Shown: positions 8,743 through 18,808, numbered from the stretch's first letter. The stretch: 64,000 bases of DNA from Burkholderiales bacterium (GCA_020697255.1 JAJFBE010000001.1:434001-498000), one strand, 5' to 3'. Notes: generated by a model from the letters alone, not told the origin. Numbers and translations: made by a program.

Positions 8743-9901
8743 AAATATATTCCTGATGTGTACCGTTATTATTTTCCAGGTATTTAATTTTTTCTGAAAT
8801 GGCTTTAATCAATAAATCCAGACCTTGTTTATCCATTGCACTAACATATACTGCTGAAGGATTCCCATCCGCAGCATACACAATTTTTGGCTCCAACCCC
8901 GGCTTTAAATCAATCTTGTTATAAACCATTAGCTGCGGTATGTTATCTGCTTTTATTTCTTTGAGTACCAAATTTACATCTTCAATTTGTCTCTCACGAA
9001 GTAAGTCTGCACAATCTACCACATGTAATAATAAATTGGCATGCACTGTCTCTTCTAAAGTCGCACGAAATGCTGCAACCAAAGTATGTGGTAACTCTCG
9101 AATGAAACCAACCGTATCAGACACGACGATACCTGGTTCTTCCGGCCCAAGGTATAGCTGGCGGGATGTTGTCTCAAGAGTTGCAAATAGACGGTCTTTA
9201 ACATAAGTCTTGGATTTAGTTAACGTATTAAATAATGTAGATTTTCCGGCATTGGTATAGCCTACAATCGAAGTAGAAAATACTTTTTTCTTTAATCGGT
9301 TATGACGCATAGTATTTCGTTGTTTTACAGCCAAAGCTAATTGCTTCTTTAAACTCTTAATTTTCTCCCGGATCATGCGTTTATCTAATTCCATCTGAGT
9401 TTCACCCGGACCGCCACGTAATCCAATACCACCTTTTTGCCGCTCCAAATGGCTCCAACGCCGAACTAATCTGGATAATTGATGTGAAAGTGTTGCTAAT
9501 TCAACCTGCAAAACTCCATCTTTAGTTTTTACACGACTAGCAAAAATATCTAAAATTAACCTGGTCCGATCAATTACTGTTAAACCTAGCTCTAATTCCA
9601 AATTACGTTCCTGTAATGGTGTCAGATTGTGATTAATAATAACCGTTTTAATCTCTAGTGCATTACAGATACTTTTTATTTCAAGAACCTTGCCCGAACC
9701 AATAAAAAATTTAGGATCTACGCGGGCTTTATTTGCAATAACCGTTTCTAAAATATCGTAGTTGGCTGATCTTACTAGCGCAATTCCTTCACCCACCAAA
9801 GCATCAAAATCCGGATCCCGGTCAAAATTAATGCAAATAAATAATGCTTTGGGTGTAGCTACCTGCAAATTATTCAAAATCTGAACCTTGTGTTTGTGCA
9901 C
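8723..9901 (-). CDS. hflX: GTPase HflX (ribosome-associated)
   Basis: 392 residues with the HflX N-terminal domain ([45 protein letters not shown]), the linker [20 protein letters not shown], and a G domain: G1 [12 protein letters not shown]3 [12 protein letters not shown]4 NKID. HflX splits stalled or heat-damaged 70S ribosomes. The open frame begins at 9901, 32 bases inside hfq, but a TTG at 9877 overlapping the hfq stop and preceded by AAGG may be the true start. It lies in the conserved der-hfq-hflX-hflK-hflC order. Confidence 0.93.
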   Translation of the reverse strand: MHKHKVQILNNLQVATPKALFICINFDRDPDFDALVGEGIALVRSANYDILETVIANKARVDPKFFIGSGKVLEIKSICNALEIKTVIINHNLTPLQERNLELELGLTVIDRTRLILDIFASRVKTKDGVLQVELATLSHQLSRLVRRWSHLERQKGGIGLRGGPGETQMELDKRMIREKIKSLKKQLALAVKQRNTMRHNRLKKKVFSTSIVGYTNAGKSTLFNTLTKSKTYVKDRLFATLETTSRQLYLGPEEPGIVVSDTVGFIRELPHTLVAAFRATLEETVHANLLLHVVDCADLLRERQIEDVNLVLKEIKADNIPQLMVYNKIDLKPGLEPKIVYAADGNPSAVYVSAMDKQGLDLLIKAISEKIKYLENNNGTHQEYIYEPWKQ

Positions 9902-10094
9902 GATTTGGAACTATTGTCGAGATCGCATGTTTATAGATTAACTGTTCACATAAATTTTTATTATCACGTAATAATATTACTTCTCCATCATACGCTGATA
10001 CCTGCCCTAATAGTTTAATCCCATTAATCAGATACAGCGATACTGATGTTTGCTCCATACGTAATTTTTCTAAATATGTATCTTGAATTTGCAT
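9870..10094 (-). CDS. hfq: RNA chaperone Hfq
   Basis: 74 residues. It carries the Sm1 motif ([25 protein letters not shown]) in parts and the invariant Sm2 motif [10 protein letters not shown]; the N-terminal [10 protein letters not shown] matches the LQDPFLNxLR helix of the proximal face. Hfq hexamers pair small RNAs with mRNAs. The C-terminal tail is short (about 8 residues after NRAQ). It is followed directly by hflX, as in most proteobacteria. Confidence 0.95.
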   Translation of the reverse strand: MQIQDTYLEKLRMEQTSVSLYLINGIKLLGQVSAYDGEVILLRDNKNLCEQLIYKHAISTIVPNRAQTQGSDFE

Positions 10095-10134
10095 AATGCA
10101 ATAACTCCTATATTCTTTGTCTTAGATATATACT

Positions 10135-10161
10135 GGATCTCCACCTGCGCGGGGATGACAT
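10135..10161. repeat. Dispersed palindromic repeat (GGATCTCC-loop-GGGGATGACA)
   Basis: An element with the shape TGGATCTCCACCTGCGCGGG followed by GATGACA lies between hfq and der, just past the der stop codon. Same family as the elements at 11521, 14168 and 45398. Confidence 0.7.
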
Positions 10162-10168
10162 GATATAT

Positions 10169-11503
10169 CTATTTTTTTGCCATGCTGCCATATGGATTGC
10201 TACTTGTCTTATATTCAACCCTAAGTGGCGTACCGATTAGGTTAAACACTTTGCGAAAGGTCCGCTCTAAATATCTGGTATAAGACTTATTCACACCTTC
10301 TAAACTATTACCATGAATAACGATTGTTGGCGGGTTCATGCCACCTTGATGAGCATAGCGCATTTTAGGCCTAAAATTACCTTTATACGCTGGGGGCTGC
10401 CGATTTACTGCTTCAAGTAATACACGAGTTAACTTTGGTGTTGATAATTTTATAAACGCCGAAGTATATGCTTCATTTATTGATTTAAACAACTCACCAA
10501 TTCCTTTTTTCTTTAAAGCAGAAATATAATTAAACCGGGCAAAATCTAAAAAATGTAATTTTAGCTTTAGCATATCCTTTATCTCATCACGTATATCCTG
10601 GCTCAAGCTATCCCATTTATTTACCGCAACTACAATTGACTTACCGGCATCTAGTGCATAACCAACAATAGTTGCATCCTGTTCTGCAATATCAAGTCTC
10701 GCATCTAAAACTAATACCACGACATGCGCATCACTTATTGCCTGGATTGCCTTTAATACCGAAAATTTTTCAATTTTATCGTCAACTTTACCACGCCGTC
10801 TAATTCCGGCAGTATCAATAATTGTATATTTTTTATCATCTTTATCAAAGCTAATATTTATACTATCACGGGTAGTGCCAGCTTCATCAAAAGCAATTAC
10901 ACGCTCTTCACCTAAAATTGCATTGACTAAAGTTGACTTACCTACGTTTGGCCTACCAACAACCGCAAAAGTAATAACCCCCTCCTCTTCTATAGTTTCT
11001 TCTGTATTTTTAGGGAAATTACTAAGCACCTTTTCCATTAAAGCAAATACACCTTCGCCATGGCTTGAAGAAATAGGATATAAATTAGGCAACCCTAACT
11101 CATAAAAATCACTAATTGCAATTACCTTGTCCACACCTTCAACTTTATTAACCGCCACATATACGGATTTATTAGCCAGGCGTAATTTACCGGCAATTAC
11201 TTTATCTTGTGGTGTAACCCCATTTTTACCATCAACTAAAAAAACCACTGCATCACATTCAGCTATAGCCTGCTCTGTCTGCCTGGCCATCTCGTACATA
11301 ATCCCATCTTCAATTAATGGCTCAAAGCCACCGGTATCAATTAAAATACATTGGTATTTACCAAATTTGGCATCACCATAATGCCTATCCCGTGTAAGGC
11401 CTGGCAAATCTGCGACTAAGGCATCTCTACTTTTAGTTAAACGGTTAAATAATGTAGACTTTCCCACATTGGGGCGGCCTACTAGTGCTATTATTGGTTT
11501 CAT
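10169..11503 (-). CDS. der: Ribosome assembly GTPase Der (EngA)
   Basis: Two tandem G domains and a KH-like C-terminal domain. G domain 1 starts MKPIIALVGRPNVGKSTLF; its G3 is DTGGFE and G4 is NKVE. G domain 2 has VVGRPNVGKSTLVN, DTAGIRRRGK and NKWD. The C-terminus has RPPAYKGNFRPKMRYAHQGG and the usual end. Der assembles the 50S subunit. The ATG at 11503 is chosen because it begins the conserved N-terminus at normal length (444 residues); the frame stays open 17 codons upstream only because a dispersed repeat there happens to be readable. An AAGAAAAG purine run precedes the ATG. Confidence 0.96.
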   Translation of the reverse strand: MKPIIALVGRPNVGKSTLFNRLTKSRDALVADLPGLTRDRHYGDAKFGKYQCILIDTGGFEPLIEDGIMYEMARQTEQAIAECDAVVFLVDGKNGVTPQDKVIAGKLRLANKSVYVAVNKVEGVDKVIAISDFYELGLPNLYPISSSHGEGVFALMEKVLSNFPKNTEETIEEEGVITFAVVGRPNVGKSTLVNAILGEERVIAFDEAGTTRDSINISFDKDDKKYTIIDTAGIRRRGKVDDKIEKFSVLKAIQAISDAHVVVLVLDARLDIAEQDATIVGYALDAGKSIVVAVNKWDSLSQDIRDEIKDMLKLKLHFLDFARFNYISALKKKGIGELFKSINEAYTSAFIKLSTPKLTRVLLEAVNRQPPAYKGNFRPKMRYAHQGGMNPPTIVIHGNSLEGVNKSYTRYLERTFRKVFNLIGTPLRVEYKTSSNPYGSMAKK

Positions 11504-11520
11504 TATATCTTTTCTTAAAT

Positions 11521-11571
11521 TTGGATCCCCGCCTCTGCGGGGATGACAACACACCTATAGGGATGACATAC
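11521..11571. repeat. Dispersed palindromic repeat between der and hslO
   Basis: TTGGATCCCCGCCTCTGCGG followed by GGATGACA, then a second GGGATGACA. The inner arms CCCCGC/GCGGGG form a hairpin. It fills nearly all of the gap between the two genes. Confidence 0.75.
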
Positions 11572-11572
11572 A

Positions 11573-12460
11573 TTAATGTATTGATTTGGATATACTATCC
11601 ATATCAGCACACAGCGATTCAAAAATTAGGGCAACATCGGGGGCATCAAAAATATACACCATATTGCAAAAATCACACGTAATGCGGATAACTCCTTCAT
11701 CTGAAAGTATCATATCCGCCTCTTCTTTACCTAAGCTTCGAAGCACATTGGTTACACGCTCCCTACTACAGGTACAGGCAAATTTTATATCCTGTGGATC
11801 AAACAGGACTATATCATCTTCATTAAATAATTTATGCAGCATTGTAGTAATCGAATTTGTCAGCAACTCCGATTTGTGCATAGTATTAGCCATCATAAAT
11901 AAGCGCTGCAAATCTTTATCGTGCTCATTTGCCGGATCGGGTAATTGTTGTAGCATAAAGCCAACCACGCGGTCTTTGGTATAAGTAAAAAGGAAAAATG
12001 TTTTTAATTGTTCAGACTGTAGCATATACTCATTTAGAATATCGGACAATTCGATACCACTTTCTAATGCCACGATACTTTGATATAATTTACCATCGGC
12101 TTCAGAATCAACACTAATTACCAATGCCCCGCTACTAATACAGTCTTCGTATTTAAGCTGACAATCAGCTGTTGCTGCTTTGGTAAATTTGGCTGTTGCC
12201 CGAACAGTCAGGTCATGAGTGGATTCGCTAACTATTAAATCAAGCTTTGGGTTATCCTGGATCTGGATGGTTACCTTACCCTTTAATTTTAGATTTGCAG
12301 TTAATAATACATTTGCCACAAGCAATTCACCCATGAACCGCTGTATTCCTTCAGGATATTCCCGTTGGCTGGAAATAGTATGCCAGACATCATCTAAAAC
12401 TACAAATGCACCCCTTAGAGGCAATTTATCAAAAATAAACCGCTGAATATAGCTCTTCAT
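11573..12460 (-). CDS. hslO: Redox-regulated chaperone Hsp33
   Basis: 295 residues, normal for Hsp33. The N-terminus has IQRFIFDKLPLRGAFVVLDD and the C-terminus carries the zinc-binding cysteines as CTC (near residue 236) and CDFC (near 267). Hsp33 is a cytoplasmic holdase switched on when oxidants strip zinc from these cysteines. The middle contains LPDPANEHD, typical of the family. Its start lies 3 bases after the yebC stop, so the two are probably one transcript. Confidence 0.93.
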   Translation of the reverse strand: MKSYIQRFIFDKLPLRGAFVVLDDVWHTISSQREYPEGIQRFMGELLVANVLLTANLKLKGKVTIQIQDNPKLDLIVSESTHDLTVRATAKFTKAATADCQLKYEDCISSGALVISVDSEADGKLYQSIVALESGIELSDILNEYMLQSEQLKTFFLFTYTKDRVVGFMLQQLPDPANEHDKDLQRLFMMANTMHKSELLTNSITTMLHKLFNEDDIVLFDPQDIKFACTCSRERVTNVLRSLGKEEADMILSDEGVIRITCDFCNMVYIFDAPDVALIFESLCADMDSISKSIH

Positions 12461-12463
12461 TAA

Positions 12464-13186
12464 CTAGATATCCAGTATCACAGTGGTATAAACATCCTGG
12501 ACATCATCCAGTTCGTCAAAAGCATCTAAAAGCCTTTGCATCTTTTGGGCATCGTCCCCGGCTAACACAGTTTCATTCTCAGCTTTCATTACCACTTCGG
12601 CTATTTCAGATTTAAAACCTTTAGCTTCTAAACCATTTTTGATTTCAATAAAATCATGTGGGGAAGTCAATACCTCCAATGAACCATCTTCGTTACTTAT
12701 AACATCCTCGGCACCTAGCTCTAATGCTGCCTCCATTAACGCGTCCTCATTAATGCCGGGAGCAAATATAATTTGGCCACAATGCTTGAATTGAAATGCA
12801 ACACAACCATCAGTCCCCAAATTACCGCCATATTTGCTAAATGCATGACGCACCTCTGCAACTGTCCTGACTTTATTATCGGTTAGGCAATCAACAATTA
12901 CCCCGGCACCACCAATTCCATATCCTTCAAAGCGTATCTCTTCATAATTTACGCCTTCTAACTCCCCAGTCCCACGTTTAATCGCCCGATCAACATTATC
13001 TTTAGGCACATTATTTTCCCGGGCTTTTTCTATAGCCAAACGAAGCCTGGGGTTAGATGCCGGATCTCCCCCATTTTTTGCAGCAATAGTAACTTCTTTG
13101 ATTAATCTGGTAGTTATCTTACTTTTTTTTGCATCAGCGGCTGCTTTACGATGCTTGATATTTGCCCATTTACTATGACCAGCCAT
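12464..13186 (-). CDS. yebC: YebC/PmpR family protein (TACO1 family)
   Basis: 240 residues, with the signature start [20 protein letters not shown], then [38 protein letters not shown] and a [10 protein letters not shown] end. The family acts in the cytoplasm, as a transcription regulator in some bacteria and as a translation factor that helps at proline-rich stretches. It heads a unit with hslO. Confidence 0.95.
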   Translation of the reverse strand: MAGHSKWANIKHRKAAADAKKSKITTRLIKEVTIAAKNGGDPASNPRLRLAIEKARENNVPKDNVDRAIKRGTGELEGVNYEEIRFEGYGIGGAGVIVDCLTDNKVRTVAEVRHAFSKYGGNLGTDGCVAFQFKHCGQIIFAPGINEDALMEAALELGAEDVISNEDGSLEVLTSPHDFIEIKNGLEAKGFKSEIAEVVMKAENETVLAGDDAQKMQRLLDAFDELDDVQDVYTTVILDI

Positions 13187-13225
13187 AAACGTATTCCTAA
13201 TACACTAAAACAAAATTTAGTGATT

Positions 13226-13231
13226 ATTATA
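13226..13231 (-). promoter_or_regulatory. Possible -10 box of the yebC-hslO unit
   Basis: A perfect TATAAT on the minus strand lies about 40 bases before the yebC start. No good -35 is seen at the expected distance. Confidence 0.35.
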
Positions 13232-13293
13232 CCATTTTATGCATATGTCCGTTAGCATTATTGGCATAGCATCGTAAGCTTAAATTGGCAATA

Positions 13294-13324
13294 AAAAACC
13301 ATCGTCAAAAAAACAATGGTTTTT
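13294..13324 (-). terminator. Rho-independent terminator after the alpha/beta hydrolase gene
   Basis: The minus strand has AAAAACCAT, a 13-base loop, then ATGGTTTTTT. The stem with a T run starts about 15 bases after the stop codon at 13339. Confidence 0.65.
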
Positions 13325-13338
13325 AGAGAATAGTTACA

Positions 13339-14130
13339 TTACTGCAAAAAATTTACTACTGTTTTCGTAAATAGTGGCGGAATTTCAATAAGGGGCATAT
13401 GTGAACCTGGTAAAACCACTAATTGCGAATTTGGTATATGATCAGCCATAGTTTGTGATTGACAAAGCGGTGTTAGTATATCATGCGAGCCGGCTATTAT
13501 AAGGCTCAGGTGCCTAATTTGATGCAAGAACCCACTTGAATCAAATTTATTTAATGCATTCAACTGACGTAAATATCCATCAGAGCGTTGTGGAAATGGA
13601 TATTTACGCATTAATTCGCTCAATTGCTCCAAGCTATTATCAAAATGTAAATAATCATCCGAATAAATCCATGGGGCAATTGCTTGTACAGGCAAGGCAA
13701 TATCTGTAGTAAATTGCCTCATTTTACCAGCAAAATCCAATGCAACCTGACTCACTGTTGTCAATTTCACCAGAGAGTTGGAAATAATTAGTTTATCGAC
13801 TACCTCTGGAAAACGATAGGCAATCATTTGCGCAATTGCCCCACCCATAGAATGACCAAGAATGCTCACTTTTGCATATCCAAGCTTTCTAATTAGCCTA
13901 ACCGTATCGTCTGCCATATCTTCTATGCTATAGTCTGTCGTTAAATAATCCGTACGGCCCACATCCCGGTTATCAAACATAATAACCTTGAAATTTTGGC
14001 TAAATTTGTCTAATACAGCTGTCCATAACGATATATCACAGCCAAGACCTGCAATTAGAAGAAGCGGTTCTTTGCCACTTCCTGATTCTTCATAGTAATA
14101 GTTTATTTCATTTACTTTTATTTTGGCCAT
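13339..14130 (-). CDS. Alpha/beta hydrolase
   Basis: 263 residues. Core features of the fold are visible: LLLIAGLGCDISLW (oxyanion region), the nucleophile elbow GHSMGG near residue 94, an Asp in GSHDILTPL, and the late His in PGSHMPLIE. This is the enol-lactonase/esterase-like branch with a small cap. The substrate cannot be told. No signal peptide is seen, so it should be cytoplasmic. It appears to be a single-gene unit with its own terminator. Confidence 0.85.
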   Translation of the reverse strand: MAKIKVNEINYYYEESGSGKEPLLLIAGLGCDISLWTAVLDKFSQNFKVIMFDNRDVGRTDYLTTDYSIEDMADDTVRLIRKLGYAKVSILGHSMGGAIAQMIAYRFPEVVDKLIISNSLVKLTTVSQVALDFAGKMRQFTTDIALPVQAIAPWIYSDDYLHFDNSLEQLSELMRKYPFPQRSDGYLRQLNALNKFDSSGFLHQIRHLSLIIAGSHDILTPLCQSQTMADHIPNSQLVVLPGSHMPLIEIPPLFTKTVVNFLQ

Positions 14131-14167
14131 ATATATTGATCGCCTATAAATTAGTTATGCTTAAAGT

Positions 14168-14211
14168 GCCCCCGCCTCTGCGGGGATGTTATAACTGACG
14201 CGAATGACACA
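14168..14211. repeat. Dispersed palindromic repeat
   Basis: GCCCCCGCCTCTGCGGGGAT followed by a second GCGAATGACACA. It lies between the hydrolase start and the cyclophilin stop. Confidence 0.65.
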
Positions 14212-14251
14212 ACATATGGTTGGTGACATACTACAGATGGATGATACAGCT

Positions 14252-14842
14252 TTATTTACAGGCACGCATTTTAGCGGATTGAATTATTATAGCTTTCTCC
14301 GGCACATTTTCATATTGACCCACGGTTTTAGTTGTTACCATTGCTATCTTATCGGCAACATCCTGGCCTTTTATCACTTTACCAAATACAGCATAACCGG
14401 CATTAGCTGCGGAATAATTTAACGGTACATTATCATTGACATTTATAAAAAACTGGGCTGTTGCCGAGTCCGGATCGTTGGTTCTTGCCATCGCAATAGT
14501 ATATTTATCATTAGCCAACCCATTTTTAGCTTCATTTTTTATAGGGGCTTTAGTTACAGCTTCTACCATTTTTTCATCAAACCCGCCACCTTGAATCATA
14601 AACCCGGGAATAACCCGATGGAAAATCTTGCCATCATAAAATTTACTTTTTACATACCCGGTAAAATTAGCAACAGTAATTGGAGCCTTAACAGCATCTA
14701 ACTGTACATCAATCTCACCCATAGTAGTTTTAATTTCGACTATCGGGTTTACTGAACACCCAAGCACAGCCTTCGGTTTTGCCTGTGCAGAAACACTAAA
14801 TGCAAGCATTGAGCCGGCTAAGAATATTGAAATTTTACGCAT
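14252..14842 (-). CDS. ppiA: Periplasmic peptidyl-prolyl cis-trans isomerase, cyclophilin type
   Basis: 196 residues. The first 21 residues (KISIFLAGSMLAFSVSAQA) are a signal peptide with an AQA cleavage site, so it is exported. The cyclophilin core shows FHRVIPGFMIQGGGF and DSATAQFFINVNDN. It catalyses proline isomerisation during folding in the periplasm. A Cys near the mature N-terminus (LGCSVNP) and one at the very end (MRACK) could form a disulfide; that is inference. Its start overlaps the stop of the upstream glycosyltransferase by 8 bases. Confidence 0.9.
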   Translation of the reverse strand: MRKISIFLAGSMLAFSVSAQAKPKAVLGCSVNPIVEIKTTMGEIDVQLDAVKAPITVANFTGYVKSKFYDGKIFHRVIPGFMIQGGGFDEKMVEAVTKAPIKNEAKNGLANDKYTIAMARTNDPDSATAQFFINVNDNVPLNYSAANAGYAVFGKVIKGQDVADKIAMVTTKTVGQYENVPEKAIIIQSAKMRACK

Positions 14843-15953
14843 TATTTGATTCTCCTTTTATTGCTATATAAAAATTAATTAATTTCTGTTGCTCGTTTTC
14901 CCAATTGAAATGTTCCAACACTATTTTTCTACCATTTTCCCCCATTTGCCGGGCCATATCTTGATTATTAATTAAATTTAATATAGCACCAGCAATTTGG
15001 TGGTGATTTGTCGGATCAACTAGTATTCCGCAGGCGTATTTTCCCACAATTTCCTGCCACAGCGGGAAATTTGAGGCAATTACTGGAATCCCGGCTAGCA
15101 TATACTCAAACATTTTTATTGGCAGTGATTCAACGTAACTAGGTGTTGGAAATAAAGTAACCAGGCCAATTTTAACCTTTTGTAAAAGATTTGTTATTTC
15201 TGGGCGATTTAACACACCATGATAATTAATATATTCACCACTCCCTTGTTGCTTTAACTCATCTAAAGTTATATCCCCACTAAATATACCAGCTAATTCC
15301 AAAGGTATATGAGTAATCCCACATGCAGCAATTATCGGCTCTATACCTCTGGTTTTAGAAATACTCCCAATGTAGCATATACTATTTTCCCTTTGTCCCC
15401 ACGAAGTATATGCTACATCTAACTCAGCTAATATAGGATAATTACACACATCAATAGTATTTGAATTATATTGTTTAAAACGTCTGGCAATTATCGGTGT
15501 TGCAGCAACTATGCCATAAAAAAGTTTGGCACATTTTTTTTCCAAGTAAGCAACATATTTAGAAACTAATGGTCTGGTGATTTTGGGTAACCAATATTTA
15601 TCTAGTATTTGTTTAGGTAAATCTTCATGCACATCATACACAACTTTATAACCACGCCTGGCTAATTTACAACCTATTAGCATTAATTCCGGGTCATGAA
15701 AATGTATTACATCTGGTTTTAATTGTATAACCTTACTATAAATATCTTTGGGTGTTTTAAGCATTCTTTGCTTGCGGGTTTCTTGTTTACCAACACTATA
15801 AATCTGTACGCCATTATGTATCTCATAGGCCAGGTCATCAGCAACTATTAATGTTACCTCATGTCCGGCTTTAGCTAAGGTTACACATTCCTTTACAAAA
15901 ATCCGGATATCATTTCGTTTATGTGCTGATGTAATATGACAGATTTTAGCCAT
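14835..15953 (-). CDS. Glycosyltransferase family 4 (GT-B fold)
   Basis: 372 residues. The N-terminal half begins AKICHITSAHKRNDIRIFVKE and has FHDPELMLIG and VVYDVHEDLPKQ; the C-terminal half has SICYIGSISKTRGIEP and the nucleotide-sugar-binding 'LPIKMFEYMLAGIPVIASN' segment with the E-x7-E style acidic pair. It should add a sugar to a surface glycan or lipid carrier at the inner face of the membrane; donor and acceptor are unknown. It sits in a run of minus-strand genes with a sugar porter and another GT4. Confidence 0.85.
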   Translation of the reverse strand: MAKICHITSAHKRNDIRIFVKECVTLAKAGHEVTLIVADDLAYEIHNGVQIYSVGKQETRKQRMLKTPKDIYSKVIQLKPDVIHFHDPELMLIGCKLARRGYKVVYDVHEDLPKQILDKYWLPKITRPLVSKYVAYLEKKCAKLFYGIVAATPIIARRFKQYNSNTIDVCNYPILAELDVAYTSWGQRENSICYIGSISKTRGIEPIIAACGITHIPLELAGIFSGDITLDELKQQGSGEYINYHGVLNRPEITNLLQKVKIGLVTLFPTPSYVESLPIKMFEYMLAGIPVIASNFPLWQEIVGKYACGILVDPTNHHQIAGAILNLINNQDMARQMGENGRKIVLEHFNWENEQQKLINFYIAIKGESNNA

Positions 15954-15969
15954 GTATGAACCCTATATT

Positions 15970-17340
15970 TTATATCCCAAGATACCTGGTTGGTAGTCCT
16001 TTTTTTATATTGGCTTCAATTTGCTCCATCGTGACGCCTCTAGTTTCTGGTATTTTAAAATAGGATAAAATAAATACTATTAAAGAAACCATACCATATA
16101 AGCTAAATGTAAGAGATAAGCCAAAACCATGTAAAATTGTTAAAAACGTCGCACTAACTATAAAATTGGCCAGCCATTGAACTGCCACCACAACTCCCAT
16201 ACAAGTAGCTCTAATATGCATTGGAAAAATTTCTGCAATCATTAGCCAAAATAATGAGCCCAGGCTTATACAATAACCGATAATATAACAGAATATACAT
16301 ATCAGGGATAGATTATCAACTAGTACCAAATTTTCAGGGGTTTTATGGTTAATCAAGAATATCATAGCGAATAAACTTATAGCTGCAATAAAAGAGCCAA
16401 TCAATAAAAATTTACGCCGGCCTATATGATCAATAAGCAGTAATGTAATTATGGTGAATAAAAAATTACATGTGCCAACGCCCAGAGTTGCAAGTATTGC
16501 CGTTACCCCGCTTGATAACCCTATCTCTGTCATTATTTGCGGACCATAATACATTATTGTATTAATTCCCATGAATTGCTGGCATATCCCCATAAATAAC
16601 CCAATTATCAAAACCGGACGTACAGATGAACCGATAATCTCTTTTAAGCTAACTTTTTTACGGCTATACATATTTTTAATTTGCTGCAGTTCTAACTGGA
16701 TATCAACAGATTTATCGCGTACTTTACGTAAAACTTTTAACGCCTTGGTATATTTACCTTTATGAATTAACCATTTGGGAGATTCGGGCATACAAAGTAT
16801 TCCAAGAGTTAATAAAATTGCCGGCACAATTCCACTTAGCATCATTGAACGCCAGTGTCCACTTTGAGTAAAAGTATAACTAACAAAAAATGCTATAACC
16901 TGCCCACCGGTTATAAATGCCCCATTGAATAGTACCAATTGCCCACGTGATTTTGCCGGTGCAATTTCAGCTATAAATAAAGGTGCGGCAAAAGAACCAA
17001 CACCTATAGCAAGGCCAAGTATAAACCTGGCACAAATCAACATAAATATGCTTACAGAGAAGTAAGCCATTACCGTTCCGAAAATAAATAATAAACCGGT
17101 AATGATAAGAACTACCCTTCGCCCAAATTTATCGGTTATATATCCACTAACAAGCGCGCCGAATAAGGCGCCCAGAGTACAAAAACTGACAACAATCTCG
17201 AGTGCAAAATCACTGGCATTAAACTCGCTTCTTATAAGTGATAAGCTACCGGCAATAATTGAAGTATCAAAACCAAATAAGAGTCCGCTCATAGCAGCTA
17301 CAATTATGCTGATATATAAATAGAGCTTATGTATTTGCAT
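15970..17340 (-). CDS. MFS sugar porter family transporter
   Basis: 456 residues with about 12 hydrophobic helices. Family signatures are all present: GLLFGFDTSIIAGSL in helix 1, GYITDKFGRR in loop 2-3, PESPKWLIHKGK before the central loop, QQFMGINTIMYYGPQI in helix 7, DHIGRRKFLL in loop 8-9 and a final PETRGVTMEQIE. This is the XylE/GalP/glucose-permease type, a proton-linked sugar importer in the inner membrane. The substrate sugar cannot be fixed from sequence. It lies between two glycosyltransferase genes with 15-17-base gaps. Confidence 0.92.
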   Translation of the reverse strand: MQIHKLYLYISIIVAAMSGLLFGFDTSIIAGSLSLIRSEFNASDFALEIVVSFCTLGALFGALVSGYITDKFGRRVVLIITGLLFIFGTVMAYFSVSIFMLICARFILGLAIGVGSFAAPLFIAEIAPAKSRGQLVLFNGAFITGGQVIAFFVSYTFTQSGHWRSMMLSGIVPAILLTLGILCMPESPKWLIHKGKYTKALKVLRKVRDKSVDIQLELQQIKNMYSRKKVSLKEIIGSSVRPVLIIGLFMGICQQFMGINTIMYYGPQIMTEIGLSSGVTAILATLGVGTCNFLFTIITLLLIDHIGRRKFLLIGSFIAAISLFAMIFLINHKTPENLVLVDNLSLICIFCYIIGYCISLGSLFWLMIAEIFPMHIRATCMGVVVAVQWLANFIVSATFLTILHGFGLSLTFSLYGMVSLIVFILSYFKIPETRGVTMEQIEANIKKGLPTRYLGI

Positions 17341-17354
17341 TGACTTTTCCTAAT

Positions 17355-18656
17355 TTAACCATTATGTTTATAATAAACATAATCTAAAAATTTTTGTGCC
17401 AAATTGGCATAATCATGATTAGCCACCACGTATTTTTGCCCATTATCTCCAAGTTCTTTTAATTTATCTTTGGACATAGCGCTTATTTGTTTTATTGCTT
17501 CAGTAATAGCATCTACATCTTCGGCATTAACTGTAATGCCACACAAGGCTTCTTGCACCAGGTCATTACCAGCTGTCACAGAATGAATAACCGGCTTTGC
17601 CGATAACATATAATCAAATAATTTATTTGGGCAAATACCAAAACGATAAATTGATAATTTATGCCAGCCAATATATAATGCATCCATTCTACTTAAAAAA
17701 TCCGGAACTGCAGTTTTTACTATTGCAGGCAGAAAAAATACATTATCTATATTTTCATCATGTACCCGCTTAATAAGTGCTTCTTTACAGGCTCCATTGC
17801 CAACCAGGATAAAAGCTACCCTCTGACTGGCCTGCCTCTTTATCTGTGGAATTTTAGAAATTTTTGCAGCAGCACTTATTAAGTATTCCAGGGCATTTGA
17901 TTCACCCATACCACCTGAGTAACCTATCAGAAACTGATATTTCTGCCTAATCTGCTCTATTTTATCTATATGAGCTTGAGGGATCATGCTTTGGTTATTC
18001 TGCACATCAAAAATACTGACTCCATTAGGAATATAAACAAATTTATCCAAATGCATACCGTGCTCTTGCATATAATCCAGGGCTTTAGGTAATAAGCTTA
18101 CTACTTTATCAGCGTATTTATAACCAAAATTTTCAGCTCTTTGCATTAAGTAGATAAAGGGGTGATGTTTTGACATTCCACCTAATTCAATTGGTGTTAG
18201 CGGCCATAGGTCATGAACTTCGTATATAAACTTTGCACCTGCTTCTTTTGCAATCTTGTACGCTACTTTTACATCCAAGGGGTAGGTTGATGAGGCAATA
18301 ACAATATCCGGCTTGTCAAATGCATAATTACCCAGGTGTTTATACCAGCTGATAAAGTATGGAATAAGTTTTTTTACTCTATATATAAATGTAAAAATAT
18401 TTATTACTCGTTTTATTCCATTTTCCGGGTATGGTGGCGTCCTACACCAAATATAGTCAATCCCATTTATTTGCTCATGCAAGTAGTTTTTATTATCCGG
18501 TATAGCTATATTTTGGCTACGAATATGCGAAAAGTTAGCAGCGATAATTGTAACCTTATGTCCAAGTTTCACCCACTCACGCGCTAAATAATATGGCCTG
18601 TATTCCATACCATGGGCAAGTGACCCGGCGTAATGGTTGATGTAGAGAATATTCAT
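17355..18656 (-). CDS. Glycosyltransferase family 4, WbuB-like
   Basis: 433 residues. The start NILYINHYAGSLAHGMEYRP and EWVKLGHKVTIIAAN is typical of WbuB-like GT4 enzymes of O-antigen clusters. Other marks are YEVHDLWPLTP, VYIPNGVS, GYSGGMGESNALEYLI and PNKLFDYMLSAKPVI. It is expected to transfer a sugar onto a lipid-linked glycan. It is the promoter-proximal gene of the glycosyltransferase/transporter run and is divergent from the antiporter gene. Confidence 0.85.
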   Translation of the reverse strand: MNILYINHYAGSLAHGMEYRPYYLAREWVKLGHKVTIIAANFSHIRSQNIAIPDNKNYLHEQINGIDYIWCRTPPYPENGIKRVINIFTFIYRVKKLIPYFISWYKHLGNYAFDKPDIVIASSTYPLDVKVAYKIAKEAGAKFIYEVHDLWPLTPIELGGMSKHHPFIYLMQRAENFGYKYADKVVSLLPKALDYMQEHGMHLDKFVYIPNGVSIFDVQNNQSMIPQAHIDKIEQIRQKYQFLIGYSGGMGESNALEYLISAAAKISKIPQIKRQASQRVAFILVGNGACKEALIKRVHDENIDNVFFLPAIVKTAVPDFLSRMDALYIGWHKLSIYRFGICPNKLFDYMLSAKPVIHSVTAGNDLVQEALCGITVNAEDVDAITEAIKQISAMSKDKLKELGDNGQKYVVANHDYANLAQKFLDYVYYKHNG

Positions 18657-18698
18657 TGTGAATTTGCTTTATTACCTTAGTTGGAGTTATTGTATCAT

Positions 18699-18717
18699 TG
18701 CCGTAGATTCTACGGCA
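18699..18717. promoter_or_regulatory. Perfect dyad in the divergent intergenic region (possible operator)
   Basis: TGCCGTAGA-T-TCTACGGCA is a perfect 9-bp inverted repeat with a one-base centre, midway between the divergent glycosyltransferase and antiporter genes. It has no T run and is too tight to fold as a terminator, so a protein-binding site is the better guess. Confidence 0.45.
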
Positions 18718-18808
18718 GTTAAATATTAAATTTTTATTAAATTAATATGATACAATCACTCATAAAATCTTGCAACTCTAATTACCTTAAATTTGGATAA
18801 AATTACAA

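Noticed and set aside
11503-11554. Seventeen-codon N-terminal extension of Der
   Set aside because: It is made by reading through a dispersed repeat; the conserved start is MKPIIALVGRPNVG.
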